Source: Parcubacteria group bacterium (lineage in GTDB: Bacteria > Patescibacteriota > Patescibacteriia > Patescibacteriales > GWC2-42-12). From it: a DNA stretch of 54,009 nucleotides. Positions 38,245 to 48,604 of this stretch are shown piece by piece. The DNA lies in contig JACPHD010000034.1 in the NCBI GenBank assembly GCA_016188785.1, positions 1-54,009 on the forward strand. The letters run 5' to 3'. The position numbers and the translations under genes were made by a program. The notes under the pieces were generated by a model that did not search any database, had not been told where the DNA came from, and saw nothing but the letters and a program-made list of their open reading frames with translations. Numbering within the stretch: the first letter of the stretch is position 1; each line of letters begins with the position of its first letter.

Positions 38245-38700
38245 TTATTTATTTAATTCTTGAATAATCTTGGTTTTAAATCTTTTGAAATAAAAAATAT
38301 ATTGTTTGATCGCAGTTTTATCTATATTTAACGCATCATTAGGAAAATACCTATATTTTCTTGAAGCTTTATATAAAGTTATATAATCATATCCCACGTC
38401 TTTTCCGACTTTTTGCATAACCGCGGAATTCATACCTATTCTTACAATACTACCTCCATTATCATATTTATCTTGATGTGCTTGCGGTGTCTCCCAGCTA
38501 CGTATTTCGAATAATGTTTTAGCGAACATCAGTGCAGAATAAAATAGTATTATTACTACCCAATCGTAATGTTTTTCTGTCTCAAGAATATTAAGTGCAA
38601 ATTCATAATTTTTTGATGCTAGTAAAAAGCATTTATTACCTTCGTATTCCATTTTATAATAAATTACTTTTCCAAATAAGAACGTTAATCTACTGTACAA
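38245..38700 (-). CDS. HEPN-like protein
   Basis: Helical ORF with KASRKYRYFP and ILFYSALMFAKTLFE; likely start at MEYEGNK; paired with the next gene. Confidence 0.5.
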   Translation of the reverse strand: MYSRLTFLFGKVIYYKMEYEGNKCFLLASKNYEFALNILETEKHYDWVVIILFYSALMFAKTLFEIRSWETPQAHQDKYDNGGSIVRIGMNSAVMQKVGKDVGYDYITLYKASRKYRYFPNDALNIDKTAIKQYIFYFKRFKTKIIQELNK

Positions 38701-38959
38701 AGCATGATTCAGTATGGGTAAATAAATTTACTGATACATTGTATTTATTTTTAACCCTATCTTCAATTTCTACTATCTCCCTTTCTATTTTAGGGCTAAT
38801 TTTTTTTGTAACTACTAAAACCTCAAAAATATTTTCGTTTTTTTGTTCAACAAAAATTTTTTCTATTTCTTCGTATTCTCCTAATTTTCTATTTATATAT
38901 TCCAATATTTTTTTCTTATCAGAATCAGAAATATCTTTTTGTAATGTCTTTTTGATCAT
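38690..38959 (-). CDS. small protein upstream of HEPN-like gene (possible partner)
   Basis: 89 aa, overlaps the HEPN-like ORF start; no firm family. Confidence 0.45.
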   Translation of the reverse strand: MIKKTLQKDISDSDKKKILEYINRKLGEYEEIEKIFVEQKNENIFEVLVVTKKISPKIEREIVEIEDRVKNKYNVSVNLFTHTESCFVQ

Positions 38960-39186
38960 ATTTTTACTATCTCCCGCTAATAAGCGGTTTTGCTTTGAGC
39001 TTATTACTTTAGCACTATCTTTTTGATGATGTCAAGGTATAAGGACAACAAAAAAGCCAACCCTAAAAAGATTGTCTTTAATACAAAAAATAGAAATTTA
39101 TAAATTTTTGAGTAAGCATGGGGATACGAAGTTATTAACAGATATAATTATTATACCATCTTTAATAAAAACAAAAAAGCTATATT

Positions 39187-39646
39187 CTATAATAAACCCA
39201 GTATCTTATTCAAACAAATCGGTCTGGCATAAAAAGCCCGGCTTTTACTGCCGTGGCCGGCGCCCTTTGTTCTTGACTGAATATATATTCCCATCTCACT
39301 TTTAAGAGAAGCAAAGCCATTATTGTTGAGCGAATCACTAATCAATTCGTAATCGCTTTTCAGCTGTTTTAGCATTTCATGTTTATCAAGATCAAAATCG
39401 TCTACTCGGCATAATTTAGTTTCGACGCCCAAGGAGGTAAAAAACTCTTTCTGGAATAAACCAAATTTGAAATTCCGGATATTCTTCTTTGCTGTAAAAA
39501 TCTAAATATTTATCATCCTCCCAAACCAATTCTGTCAAATTTTCACAATCATCACTATATCCTCTGCACATCACCAAAAAAGTATTCTTAAATGGATTAA
39601 ATCTTAAAATTATTTTTGCTAAAAATGAACTTATGGTAATTTCCAT
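39187..39646 (-). pseudogene. frameshifted gene, possibly restriction-endonuclease-like
   Basis: Two ORFs join as ...WFIPERVF(TS)LGVETKLCRVDDFD...YIQSRTKGAGHGSKSRAFYARP if one frameshift in a T-run near 39437-39445 is corrected. Confidence 0.6.
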
Positions 39647-39665
39647 AATTTTTTATTTTAAAATT

Positions 39666-40406
39666 TTATATTTTTATATCAAAATTATTTTCCAAACTTA
39701 CTATTTCAAATGTTTTTGTGTGCCATTCGGACAACCTGTCATAATCCATAAATCGCACCCGTTGTTTTATCGGCACAAATGCGTTAAGTGCAAGCTTCCC
39801 GATATATTCCTGTTTTCTTACTTTATCCGCGACAATAAAAAAATTAGCGCTATAGTCCTGCAACTCAACAAACTTCACTAACGAGTCTTGAATGTTTGTT
39901 GAATACTCAACCTCAAAAAATACGCTTGGCATTTTTCTGGCGTTGAACCAAGACACATCAACGGTTTTTGCTTTCCGTATGATATGGTCGTAACCAAATT
40001 GGTAAAAATCTATCCGAGAACTTATCTCGCCAAGAGCTTTGCCTAAAAATTTTTTATTTTTGTCCTGACTAGGTACAAATGTCTCGTATTTTTTGAGATT
40101 GCCGATTTCTACCAGCAGTCCCTGATAATAACTGTGATTAAAAATTTCTTGCTCTGATTTTGAAATTATGCTTGTTGGAAAAATCTCTGGTGGCAGTTTA
40201 TCTTTGTACGAAAGCAATGCCCAAAGTCCTGGCTTTATTTTAAAGAAGAACCTATCGTCTTGAACTATGCGGCGAATACTCGCAAAAGGCGTTTTTGTTT
40301 TCCATTCTACACCGGAAATTTTCAAAACTTTCTGATTTAAATCACCAAGCGTTGCAAACCCGCCATTTTGTTCCATCGTTTTTATTACTGCTTCGTGTTG
40401 TTTCAT
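39666..40406 (-). CDS. HTH-N-terminal protein with nuclease-like C-terminal region
   Basis: HARE-HTH-like N-terminus (MKQHEAVIKTMEQNGGFATLGDLNQKVL); MPSVFFEVEYSTNIQDSLVKFVELQ. Confidence 0.55.
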   Translation of the reverse strand: MKQHEAVIKTMEQNGGFATLGDLNQKVLKISGVEWKTKTPFASIRRIVQDDRFFFKIKPGLWALLSYKDKLPPEIFPTSIISKSEQEIFNHSYYQGLLVEIGNLKKYETFVPSQDKNKKFLGKALGEISSRIDFYQFGYDHIIRKAKTVDVSWFNARKMPSVFFEVEYSTNIQDSLVKFVELQDYSANFFIVADKVRKQEYIGKLALNAFVPIKQRVRFMDYDRLSEWHTKTFEIVSLENNFDIKI

Positions 40407-40490
40407 ATAGGTTATTTTACCATTTTTTATCTATAAAGCAATTAAGATAAATAATTAAAATCACCCTGATTTCGGCTGGACTACTAAGCA

Positions 40491-41651
40491 TTATTCTATA
40501 AACAACGGATCACTGGAATCAATCAGCTGAACTTTTACTTTGTACTGGTTTTCAAACGCCCGCTTATTGATCTTTTGCTTTTTCCATTTAATCTCATAAG
40601 CGGAAATCTTTTCGCCTTCTTTTATAATTAAATCTACCTCGCTTTTGGCCCGCGAACGCCAGAAATATAAATTTTTCTTTTGACCGTAAAGCAGATTATG
40701 CTTCATGAATTCGGCCACTACCCAATTTTCCCAAAGCTGGCCGATGTCGCTTCTTAAAGGGTTTAAAGAAAACTCGTTTAAAATCGCGTTGCGGACGCCG
40801 GTATCGTAAAAATAAATTTTATGATTTTTGGAAATTTCTTTCCGGGGGTTGGTGCTAAAAGCCGGCAAACGAAAAATCACGAAAGTTTGTTCAAGCAGAT
40901 CAAGGTATTTATCGACCGTCGCCTTGCTCATGCTAAGTCCATTTGCCAGTTCATTAACCGAAACTTCCGCGCCGGCCTGATGCGCCAGCGTCATCAGCAG
41001 TTTTTTTATAAGATCCGGAGTTTTAATCAACCCGAGCTGAAGCACATCTTTTAATAAATAATCGGAGACTAAATTCAAAAGATATTGCTGCCGGTCGCCC
41101 GACACCGCCGTTTCCGGATAGTTGCCAAAGACTAAAGATTCAAGCAGTAGCGAATTTATCTGGTTAGAAAAATTATTAATTAAAATCTTTTTATCATAAT
41201 TATCCGAATACCATGGCTGTCCGGCAATTATCTCTTTAAATAAAAACGGCGATAAAAATAATTTCTCGTTCCGTCCGGTTAAACTTTCCGCCGATTGGTT
41301 GATCAGATCAAGGCTGGAAGAACCGAGCAGAATTATTTTCTGGCTGATCGGCGCGTCATACCAGCCCTTGACGATTTGACCGGTATTTTTCAATCTTTGC
41401 GCTTCGTCAATAATTAAATATTTAGGCTGATTTAGCGTTTTCATGGCCTGTGCCGGCGCCAGCGAAGCCAAGGCCAAAAATCTATTCTTATCTACCTCAA
41501 TATCCAGATTTAAAAATACCGTCTTTTTATTATCTAAAAAATGCTTAATCAGAGTCGTTTTACCGACTTGCCGCGCGCCTAAAACTATTAAAACCTTTTG
41601 ATTATTAACTATTTTGGCTAAAATTGCTTCTGCCTGTCTTTTGATATACAT
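40491..41651 (-). CDS. AAA ATPase with DUF4143 domain
   Basis: LGARQVGKTTLIKHFL, YLIIDEAQRLKNTGQ, FWRSRAKSEVDLII. Confidence 0.92.
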   Translation of the reverse strand: MYIKRQAEAILAKIVNNQKVLIVLGARQVGKTTLIKHFLDNKKTVFLNLDIEVDKNRFLALASLAPAQAMKTLNQPKYLIIDEAQRLKNTGQIVKGWYDAPISQKIILLGSSSLDLINQSAESLTGRNEKLFLSPFLFKEIIAGQPWYSDNYDKKILINNFSNQINSLLLESLVFGNYPETAVSGDRQQYLLNLVSDYLLKDVLQLGLIKTPDLIKKLLMTLAHQAGAEVSVNELANGLSMSKATVDKYLDLLEQTFVIFRLPAFSTNPRKEISKNHKIYFYDTGVRNAILNEFSLNPLRSDIGQLWENWVVAEFMKHNLLYGQKKNLYFWRSRAKSEVDLIIKEGEKISAYEIKWKKQKINKRAFENQYKVKVQLIDSSDPLFIE

Positions 41652-41801
41652 AAATTTATATTACATTTTATATATCTTAGTATATCAAATGATATGTCTT
41701 TTGTCAATATACAATCGTATATTCTTTAATACGATATTTATGCTATAATGAACTCATGCTAAAATCCGAAATTATACGACCATGGCCGAGTCAATCTAAC
41801 T

Positions 41802-42491
41802 ATGAAAAAACTTTCCATAATTATACCGGTTTACAATGAGCATGAAACAATATTAAATCTCTTGGAAACGGTTAAGGCCGTAAATCTTATTAACAATCTG
41901 GAAAAAGAAATAATTATTGTTGACGATTATTCTACTGATGGCACCAGATCTCTTTTAAAAAATATTGAAAGCGAACATAAAATTTTTTATCATTATAAAA
42001 ATCAAGGCAAGGGAGCATCTGTAAAAACCGCCCTAAAAAAAGTCTCCGGTGATATAATTATTATCCAGGACGCCGACCTTGAATATAATCCTCATGAATA
42101 TAACGACTTATTAAAACCGATATTAGCCGGAGAGGCGGCCGTTGTTTACGGTTCCAGATTTCTTAAAAAACATCAGCCGCGCTACCGCTTATTTTATCAG
42201 GGCAATCTATTTTTATCTTGGTTCTTAAGTTTATTGTATGGTCAGAAAATAACTGATATTGAAACCTGTTATAAAATGATTAAACGAGAGGCGCTAGACG
42301 GCATTGTTTTAAAATCTAACCGTTTTAATTTTGAGCCGGAAATAACCGCTAAACTTTTGCGTCTCGGCCATAAAATATTAGAACTGCCAATAAGCTATCA
42401 GAGTCGCAGCTTTAGTCAGGGAAAAAAAATAAAATGGCATGACGGAATACAGGCAATTATCAGCATTATTAAATATCGTTTTTTCGATTAA
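41802..42491 (+). CDS. glycosyltransferase family 2
   Basis: LSIIIPVYNEHETILNLL, IVDDYSTDGTRSLL, QDADLEYNP. Confidence 0.93.
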   Translation: MKKLSIIIPVYNEHETILNLLETVKAVNLINNLEKEIIIVDDYSTDGTRSLLKNIESEHKIFYHYKNQGKGASVKTALKKVSGDIIIIQDADLEYNPHEYNDLLKPILAGEAAVVYGSRFLKKHQPRYRLFYQGNLFLSWFLSLLYGQKITDIETCYKMIKREALDGIVLKSNRFNFEPEITAKLLRLGHKILELPISYQSRSFSQGKKIKWHDGIQAIISIIKYRFFD

Positions 42492-42497
42492 TACTAT

Positions 42498-42627
42498 CAG
42501 ACTGTCCGAAAACTCGGAAATTCGTCATTCCCCTGAAAAGGGGAATCCAGAAAGAATTTAATCTTAGCCAAATATTTTTTCTGGATTCCTGCCTGCGCAG
42601 GAATGACGATACTTTTCGGACAGTCTG
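42498..42627. repeat. 130-bp imperfect palindromic element
   Basis: 15-bp perfect ends CAGACTGTCCGAAAA / TTTTCGGACAGTCTG, internal CGTCATTCC...GGAATCCAGAAA arms. Confidence 0.88.
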
Positions 42628-42643
42628 TATCTCTCAAACAATT

Positions 42644-43294
42644 ATGTTTTTAAAACTGCTCTTTACCGACCTGCCGGAATTATTTTATACGATTAATCTA
42701 ACGCCGGGCATTTTGCTTAAGGTAATAAAATTCGGTCCCTTAACTCTATCTTTGACCTCAGGCATATTTTTAATATTTATCAGCCTGATATTTTTTTTAA
42801 TTTTTTATCTTAAAAAATTAGACGAAAAAAAATGCCAAACAATTTTACTTGGCTTAATTATTATGGCTTGGCTGCCGCTCTATATAAATTTTACTTATAA
42901 TAATCTTTATGATTTATCGGAAAATTTTAAAACATTAAAATTTAGCGATTCATCGAAGCGCGTCTTAAGATTATGCAATATGGACAGCCGGCAGAATGCC
43001 GGCGGCGTTTATTGTCATCTATTTTCTTTTTTTACTTTTATAAAAAACAACCTGCCGGCCGGAAACGAGGTTCAGCTTTTAACCTCGCCCGGGTTAGATG
43101 CTTATTTTAATTATTACTTATATCCGAATTATAAAATTGTTAAAAAAGCAGATTACGTTTTATTTTATTATCCGGGCGGCTATATTTATAAAAATAACAT
43201 TTTATATAAAAAACAAGATGGTAAAGATTTAATTATCGGCGAGTATAAAATGTTATTCATCAAAAATAATGCCGAATTTATTTTAAAAAAATAA
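42644..43294 (+). CDS. hypothetical membrane protein
   Basis: Two N-terminal TM segments and a soluble C-terminal region; between GT2 and a GT39-like gene. Confidence 0.65.
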   Translation: MFLKLLFTDLPELFYTINLTPGILLKVIKFGPLTLSLTSGIFLIFISLIFFLIFYLKKLDEKKCQTILLGLIIMAWLPLYINFTYNNLYDLSENFKTLKFSDSSKRVLRLCNMDSRQNAGGVYCHLFSFFTFIKNNLPAGNEVQLLTSPGLDAYFNYYLYPNYKIVKKADYVLFYYPGGYIYKNNILYKKQDGKDLIIGEYKMLFIKNNAEFILKK

Positions 43295-43298
43295 TAAC

Positions 43299-44651
43299 AT
43301 GGTAGTTTTAAAACTAACACTATTTTTTCTTTCCATATTTATACCCGGCTGGCTCGCGGAAAAACTTTGGCTTAAAAGCCGGGAATCTTTTTTATGCAAA
43401 CTGGCTTTGTCTTGGGGCATAGGCACAATTTTAATAACGCTTGAACTTTTTCTTTGGTTTTTTATTTTACGATTTAAATTTAACTTTTTTATATTCTATT
43501 TAATTTTAATAGCGCAAATCACTTTTTTATTTTATTTAATAATTAAAAATAAACTTAATTTTAAATTAAACCCGTTAAAATTAAGTTTGCCAAAAATTAA
43601 CCTCGGCCAGGCCATTGTTTTTATTCTCATTTTAATTCAAATAGCCTTTTTACTTCTTAACACCTTAATGCGTCCGCCAATCACTTACGATAATTTAGCC
43701 ATGTGGCAGTATAAGCCTAAGGTTTTGTTTTATGAAAATCAAATAAATTTTGACGAGCAAAAATATGCCTATCTGGGCGGCGGCGGACATATCAATTACC
43801 CTTGGCAAACGCCGCTTTTATCTTATTGGCTGTACGCTAATCTCGGCGAATTTAATGACCTGGCCGGCAATTTAATCAATCTGGTTTATTATCTGGCTAT
43901 TTTAATAATAATTTATTATTTTTTAAGAAACTATTTATCCAGCCTAATCAGCCTGATTTTTGTCTGGCTTTTTTCCACTCTGCCTCTGCCGTTTTATCAC
44001 GCTTACAACGGTTACGCCGATTTGATCTTAAGCTACTATCTTTTGCTGGCCTTTACATTTTTATTTTATTGGCTGGAAACGCGAGAAAAAAAGCAACTGC
44101 TGGCCTCCGGCGTATTTTTCGGCTGCGCTTTATTCGTTAAAAATGACGCTTTGATTTTCGCTATCGCCGGGTTGACGGTTATTTTAATAAAATCTTTAAT
44201 CATAGACAAAAAAATTACAACCGCCCTGAAAGCTGGCGGTTTTTATTCGCTGGCGATTATTTTGCCGCTCTGGCCCTGGCTATTTTTTAAAGCGAAGTAT
44301 CATCTGTCTTTTTCCAATGTTGGCCCCGGACTCGGTTATCATGCCGGCGTCTGGACAAATATCTACCAAGCCTTATTTTTAAATAACAGTTTTAATATTT
44401 GGTGGTTCGCGGTTATAGTAAGTTTGCTGGCGAACGTAATAAAAATTAAAAAACAAAATAGCCTGCTATTAGGTTGGTTGTTTTTAATTTTTTGCTTTCT
44501 CGGCCTAGCCGCGCTTTATCTGTTGACGGAAGAATACCGCTTTGCCATTGATAACACGGCGCTATCAAGAAACCTTTTGGCCTTAATTCCTGTTTCAGTA
44601 GTTTTGACGGCCGTATCTTTCGCGTCTAAGGCCGGACAGCCCGCTGAATGA
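43299..44651 (+). CDS. multi-TM glycosyltransferase-like protein
   Basis: About 10 TM segments, RPPITYDNLAMWQYKPKVLFYE near N-terminus, resembles GT39-type membrane enzymes. Confidence 0.65.
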   Translation: MVVLKLTLFFLSIFIPGWLAEKLWLKSRESFLCKLALSWGIGTILITLELFLWFFILRFKFNFFIFYLILIAQITFLFYLIIKNKLNFKLNPLKLSLPKINLGQAIVFILILIQIAFLLLNTLMRPPITYDNLAMWQYKPKVLFYENQINFDEQKYAYLGGGGHINYPWQTPLLSYWLYANLGEFNDLAGNLINLVYYLAILIIIYYFLRNYLSSLISLIFVWLFSTLPLPFYHAYNGYADLILSYYLLLAFTFLFYWLETREKKQLLASGVFFGCALFVKNDALIFAIAGLTVILIKSLIIDKKITTALKAGGFYSLAIILPLWPWLFFKAKYHLSFSNVGPGLGYHAGVWTNIYQALFLNNSFNIWWFAVIVSLLANVIKIKKQNSLLLGWLFLIFCFLGLAALYLLTEEYRFAIDNTALSRNLLALIPVSVVLTAVSFASKAGQPAE

Positions 44652-44738
44652 CAACTAAATCTGGCTTTGTTATAATAAAAGTATCCTCGCATTTCATTTG
44701 TAAATTTGTAACAGATTTGTAATTCTTATACAATACTC

Positions 44739-45656
44739 ATGCTAAAATCCGAAATTAGAAAAGACTATTTATTAAATAAATATGTCATCATTACGCCCGG
44801 GCGCGCCAAACGGCCGCGCGACATCAAGGAGCAGACGATTATCTCCCGCGTCACCAGCTGTCCGTTTTGCCAGGAAAAATTAAACCCTAAAAATATTTTA
44901 GACCGGCTGGACGCGCCTGAAAGCGAAATTTTAAGCATAAAAAACATTTTTCCGGCCGTCAGCTTAGACAATAAAAAAGCCTACGGCAGCCAGGAAGTGA
45001 TTATTGAAACTACTGATCATAAAAAAGAATTGCACAATATGTCCGAAGCGCAAATTGAGCAACTGCTCCGCATGTATGCTAAACGCACCCAGGCCATAAA
45101 TAAAATAAAAAACCTAGATTATATTTTATGCTTTAAAAACCAGGGTTCAAAAGCCGGAGCTTCCATCGTGCACGCCCATTCGCAAATTTTCGCCACTGAT
45201 ATTATGCCGCCGGAAATAAAACAAGAACTGGAACTGGCGCGACAATATAAACTAAAACATCAAGCCTGCGCCTATTGTGATATTATTAAGCGTGAAATAA
45301 AATCTCCGCGCAAAATTTACGCGGACAAATTCGTAGCCGCTTTCGCGCCTTACGCCAGCCAATATCATTACGAAGCCTGGATTTTCACTAAACGGCATTT
45401 AGATAATATCACTAAATTAAATGACCATGAATTTAAAGCTTTTGCCAAAACGTTGAAAAAAATTTTATTAAAACTAAGCCAGCTTAACCTGTCTTTTAAC
45501 TACTTTCTGCATCAAGCCGTTTCCGACCGCGACCAGCACTTTTATTTAAAAATTCAGCCGCGCGACAGCATCTGGGCCGGCGTGGAATTAGGCTCCGGTT
45601 TGGTTATCAATTCGATCCCGCCGGAAGAAGCGGCCGAATTCTATAAAACACGATAA
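44739..45656 (+). CDS. galT: galactose-1-phosphate uridylyltransferase family
   Basis: CPFCQEKL, GASIVHAHSQIFAT, CAYCDIIKRE. Confidence 0.88.
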   Translation: MLKSEIRKDYLLNKYVIITPGRAKRPRDIKEQTIISRVTSCPFCQEKLNPKNILDRLDAPESEILSIKNIFPAVSLDNKKAYGSQEVIIETTDHKKELHNMSEAQIEQLLRMYAKRTQAINKIKNLDYILCFKNQGSKAGASIVHAHSQIFATDIMPPEIKQELELARQYKLKHQACAYCDIIKREIKSPRKIYADKFVAAFAPYASQYHYEAWIFTKRHLDNITKLNDHEFKAFAKTLKKILLKLSQLNLSFNYFLHQAVSDRDQHFYLKIQPRDSIWAGVELGSGLVINSIPPEEAAEFYKTR

Positions 45657-45905
45657 AAATTTATTTACATGTATTTATAAAATTCTCAACTAGTTATTTT
45701 GATATCATAAATTTTCAATTATCAATTACCAATTTTCAATGAATTTTCAATGCCATAATTTTCAATTGAAAATTAAATAATTTAATCATTCATTGAAAAT
45801 TGAAAATTCGTAAATTGAGAAGTAACAAATCTAAGTTATAATACCGCTAATTTAAGCTAAAAAATTATAAATATTAAAAATAGTCTTAAAATTAACCTTT
45901 TGTTC

Positions 45906-45934
45906 TTGACATTTGTTAAAATTTTCTTTAATAT
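45906..45934 (+). promoter_or_regulatory. rRNA promoter
   Basis: TTGACA - 17 bp - TAATAT upstream of the 16S leader. Confidence 0.75.
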
Positions 45935-46008
45935 TATGTATACAAGTAAATTTATTCGTAAATTACGAAATCTATTGAATAAATAACCAGCACAACTTGA
46001 AAACACAT

Positions 46009-46060
46009 GAAGAAAAAAACAGTGATAGTTGCTCTGGCAAATATCTCTGTTTTTTTCTTT
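46009..46060 (+). promoter_or_regulatory. leader hairpin with U-tract (attenuator/antitermination candidate)
   Basis: AGAAAAAAACAGTGATA ... TATCTCTGTTTTTTTCT, about 70 nt after the promoter. Confidence 0.55.
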
Positions 46061-46385
46061 CTTAAAGATTGAAAACGCAACTTAACAATTTACGCTTTGT
46101 AAAATATACGCAGCAGCTTTTTACAAAGCATGTTTAGTGCTAACAGGCGCTAATTCAAAATTAGAAGAATTAATTTCTTCAAATACACCCAGTGAAATTC
46201 GCTTTGCGACTATTTCACGGGGTAAATTTTTGCGTGTTTTTTAAAATACGTAACATGGAGCTACCATGGAAAAAACTTATTGAGAGTTTGACCCCGCCTC
46301 GGCGGGGTGAACGCTGACTCAACTTCGTTGAGAGCGTTCCTAACTTTCGCTAGGATTCAAGTAAACCTAGTAAAATAAACTTATT

Positions 46386-46425
<40 letters not shown>

Positions 46426-47246
46426 TCTAAGGCATGCAAGTCGAACGCGCCTCCGCTCTTCACTGCGTGAAGAGCTTCGGACGCGCAAGCGCCCTATCAT
46501 AAAATAGGGAGCTTGCTCACCGTAGCTCATGCGTAGCGATGAGCGGAGGTGAGTGGCAAACGGGTGCGTAACACATTGGTAACTTACCCCGAAGTCATGA
46601 ATAAGCTTGCGAAAGCGGGTCTAATACATGATGGAAGCGAGGGGACTAAAGTCATTCTCGCTTAAAGCCTCGCCCCGCATCTGCGGGGCGGGGCGCTTCG
46701 GGAAAGGCCTATGGCCTATCAGCTAGTTGGCGAGGTAAAAGCTCACCAAGGCAACGACGGGTAGCGGGTGTGAGAGCATGGCCCGCCTCACTGGGACTGA
46801 GACACTGCCCAGACTCCTACGGGAGGCTGCAGTCAAGAATATTCCCCAATGGCCGAAAGGCTGAGGGAGCGACGCCGCGTGTATGAGGAAGCCCTTCGGG
46901 GTGTAAAATACTTTTAACCGGGACGAATCAATGACGGTACCGGTTGAATAAGGGGCTGCTAAACTCGTGCCAGCAGCAGCGGTAATACGAGTGCCCCAAG
47001 CGTTATCCGGATTTATTGGGCGTAAAGCGTACGTAGGCGGTTTATCGCATCTCCTGTTAAATCCCGAGGCTCAACCTCGGGGCCGCGGGAGAGATGGCTA
47101 AACTAGAGACCGGGAGAGGCAAGTGGAATTGCTGGTGTAGGGGTTAAATCCGTTAATATCAGCAAGAACACCTAATGTGAAGACAGCTTGCTAGAACGGT
47201 TCTGACGCTAAGGTACGAAAGCGTGGGGAGCGAATGGGATTAGATA

Positions 47247-48306
47247 ATCCATGCCCGCTCATAAAATATAGGTAAAAGGTGTCTCTTTTGACGGCGACGT
47301 CAAGATGAAAATTCAGCTATATCGGGGAAACTCCTGACAAAATGAGGTTTTACTGGCCTCGCCAGGACAATCCCGAGGGAAGTTCCATGGCCCGAAAAGC
47401 CATGATGAACCCCGTAGAGACTATGAAGTTGGTTTCGAGATAGAAGGCGCATTAATTAAAATATATGAATCATTATGTGCCTTTGTCGGATCGCGCCAAG
47501 GAAATTATTCTTGGCTCGCTTTTAGGGGATGGATCATTAAAGATCCATGATAAATACAAGAATGCCAGATTTTCTTTCAGGCATTCCGAGGCGCAAAAAG
47601 ATTATTTCTTCTGGAAAGTAAAAAATCTGAAAGAAATATCTTCAAAAAATTGCGTTTTTTGGCAGGAAAACAACGGCGGATTCAGTTCTAATAAAAAAAT
47701 CAGGTATCAAAGCTTGGCCTTGCCGTCGCTTACTGAAATTTATCAACTTACCCATAAGAAAAAAAAATTGCGTATCAGCCGGAGATGGCTGAACAAAATG
47801 ACAGCTCTGTCATTGGCTATTTGGTGGTTTGATGACGGTTCGCTGATTGCCAACGGCCGCAAAGGAGTATTTTGCACAGATGGTTTTGACGAAAAAAGCG
47901 TTAAAACTCTAGCGCAATACTTCTTGGTCGTTTGGAAAATCAAGACTAAAGTCGCGCCAATTACCAGAAAAAGGCGGGGGGAGCAGAAAAAATATTGGCG
48001 GCTCTGGCTGTATTCAACGGAAGAGCTGAAAAAATTTCTGCGGCTGATATTGCCGCAGACGCCGACGGCAAGCGCTTTGTCGAAAGTCGCGCTTCTCTAC
48101 AATGATCAACAACTTCAACAACGCTGGATATCTGAAATAGTTCAGTTAAGCCGTTTTTCTCTATCTGCCATTATGGCAGAATATGAGAAAAAACGCGCTA
48201 AATGGAGCCGTTACAGATAAAGATCTAGTCCGGACTTCATGGTAACATGAAGAATGGGACAGAAATGTTCCCATCAATTGCTAAAAGCAATTTGCAACAA
48301 ATTCAA
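47247..48306 (+). other. group I-like intron in 16S rRNA (E. coli about position 794), splice sites inferred
   Basis: Exons ATTAGATA | CCCCAGTAGTCC; P7-like GAGACTA (47416-47423) and AAGATCTAGTCC (48219-48231) flank the endonuclease ORF; P9-like CTTCATGGTAACATGAAG. Confidence 0.85.
47465..48220 (+). CDS. LAGLIDADG homing endonuclease
   Basis: IILGSLLGDGSLKI and LSLAIWWFDDGSLIANGRKG dodecapeptide-type motifs. Confidence 0.93.
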   Translation: MNHYVPLSDRAKEIILGSLLGDGSLKIHDKYKNARFSFRHSEAQKDYFFWKVKNLKEISSKNCVFWQENNGGFSSNKKIRYQSLALPSLTEIYQLTHKKKKLRISRRWLNKMTALSLAIWWFDDGSLIANGRKGVFCTDGFDEKSVKTLAQYFLVVWKIKTKVAPITRKRRGEQKKYWRLWLYSTEELKKFLRLILPQTPTASALSKVALLYNDQQLQQRWISEIVQLSRFSLSAIMAEYEKKRAKWSRYR

Positions 48307-48441
48307 CCCCAGTAGTCCACGCCGTAAACGATGGATGCTGAGCATTGGAAGTATCGACCCTTCCAGTGCTGTCTACCTAAGTTAACACCTTAAGCATCCC
48401 GCCTGGGGAGTACGAGCGCAAGCTTAAAACTCAAAGGAATA

Positions 48442-48485
<44 letters not shown>

Positions 48486-48567
48486 AGTAAGCGAGGAACC
48501 TCACCAAGGTTTGACATCCGGCTGCAGACCCCTGGAAACAGGGGAGCCTTCGAGGGTGCCGGACAGA

Positions 48568-48604
<37 letters not shown>

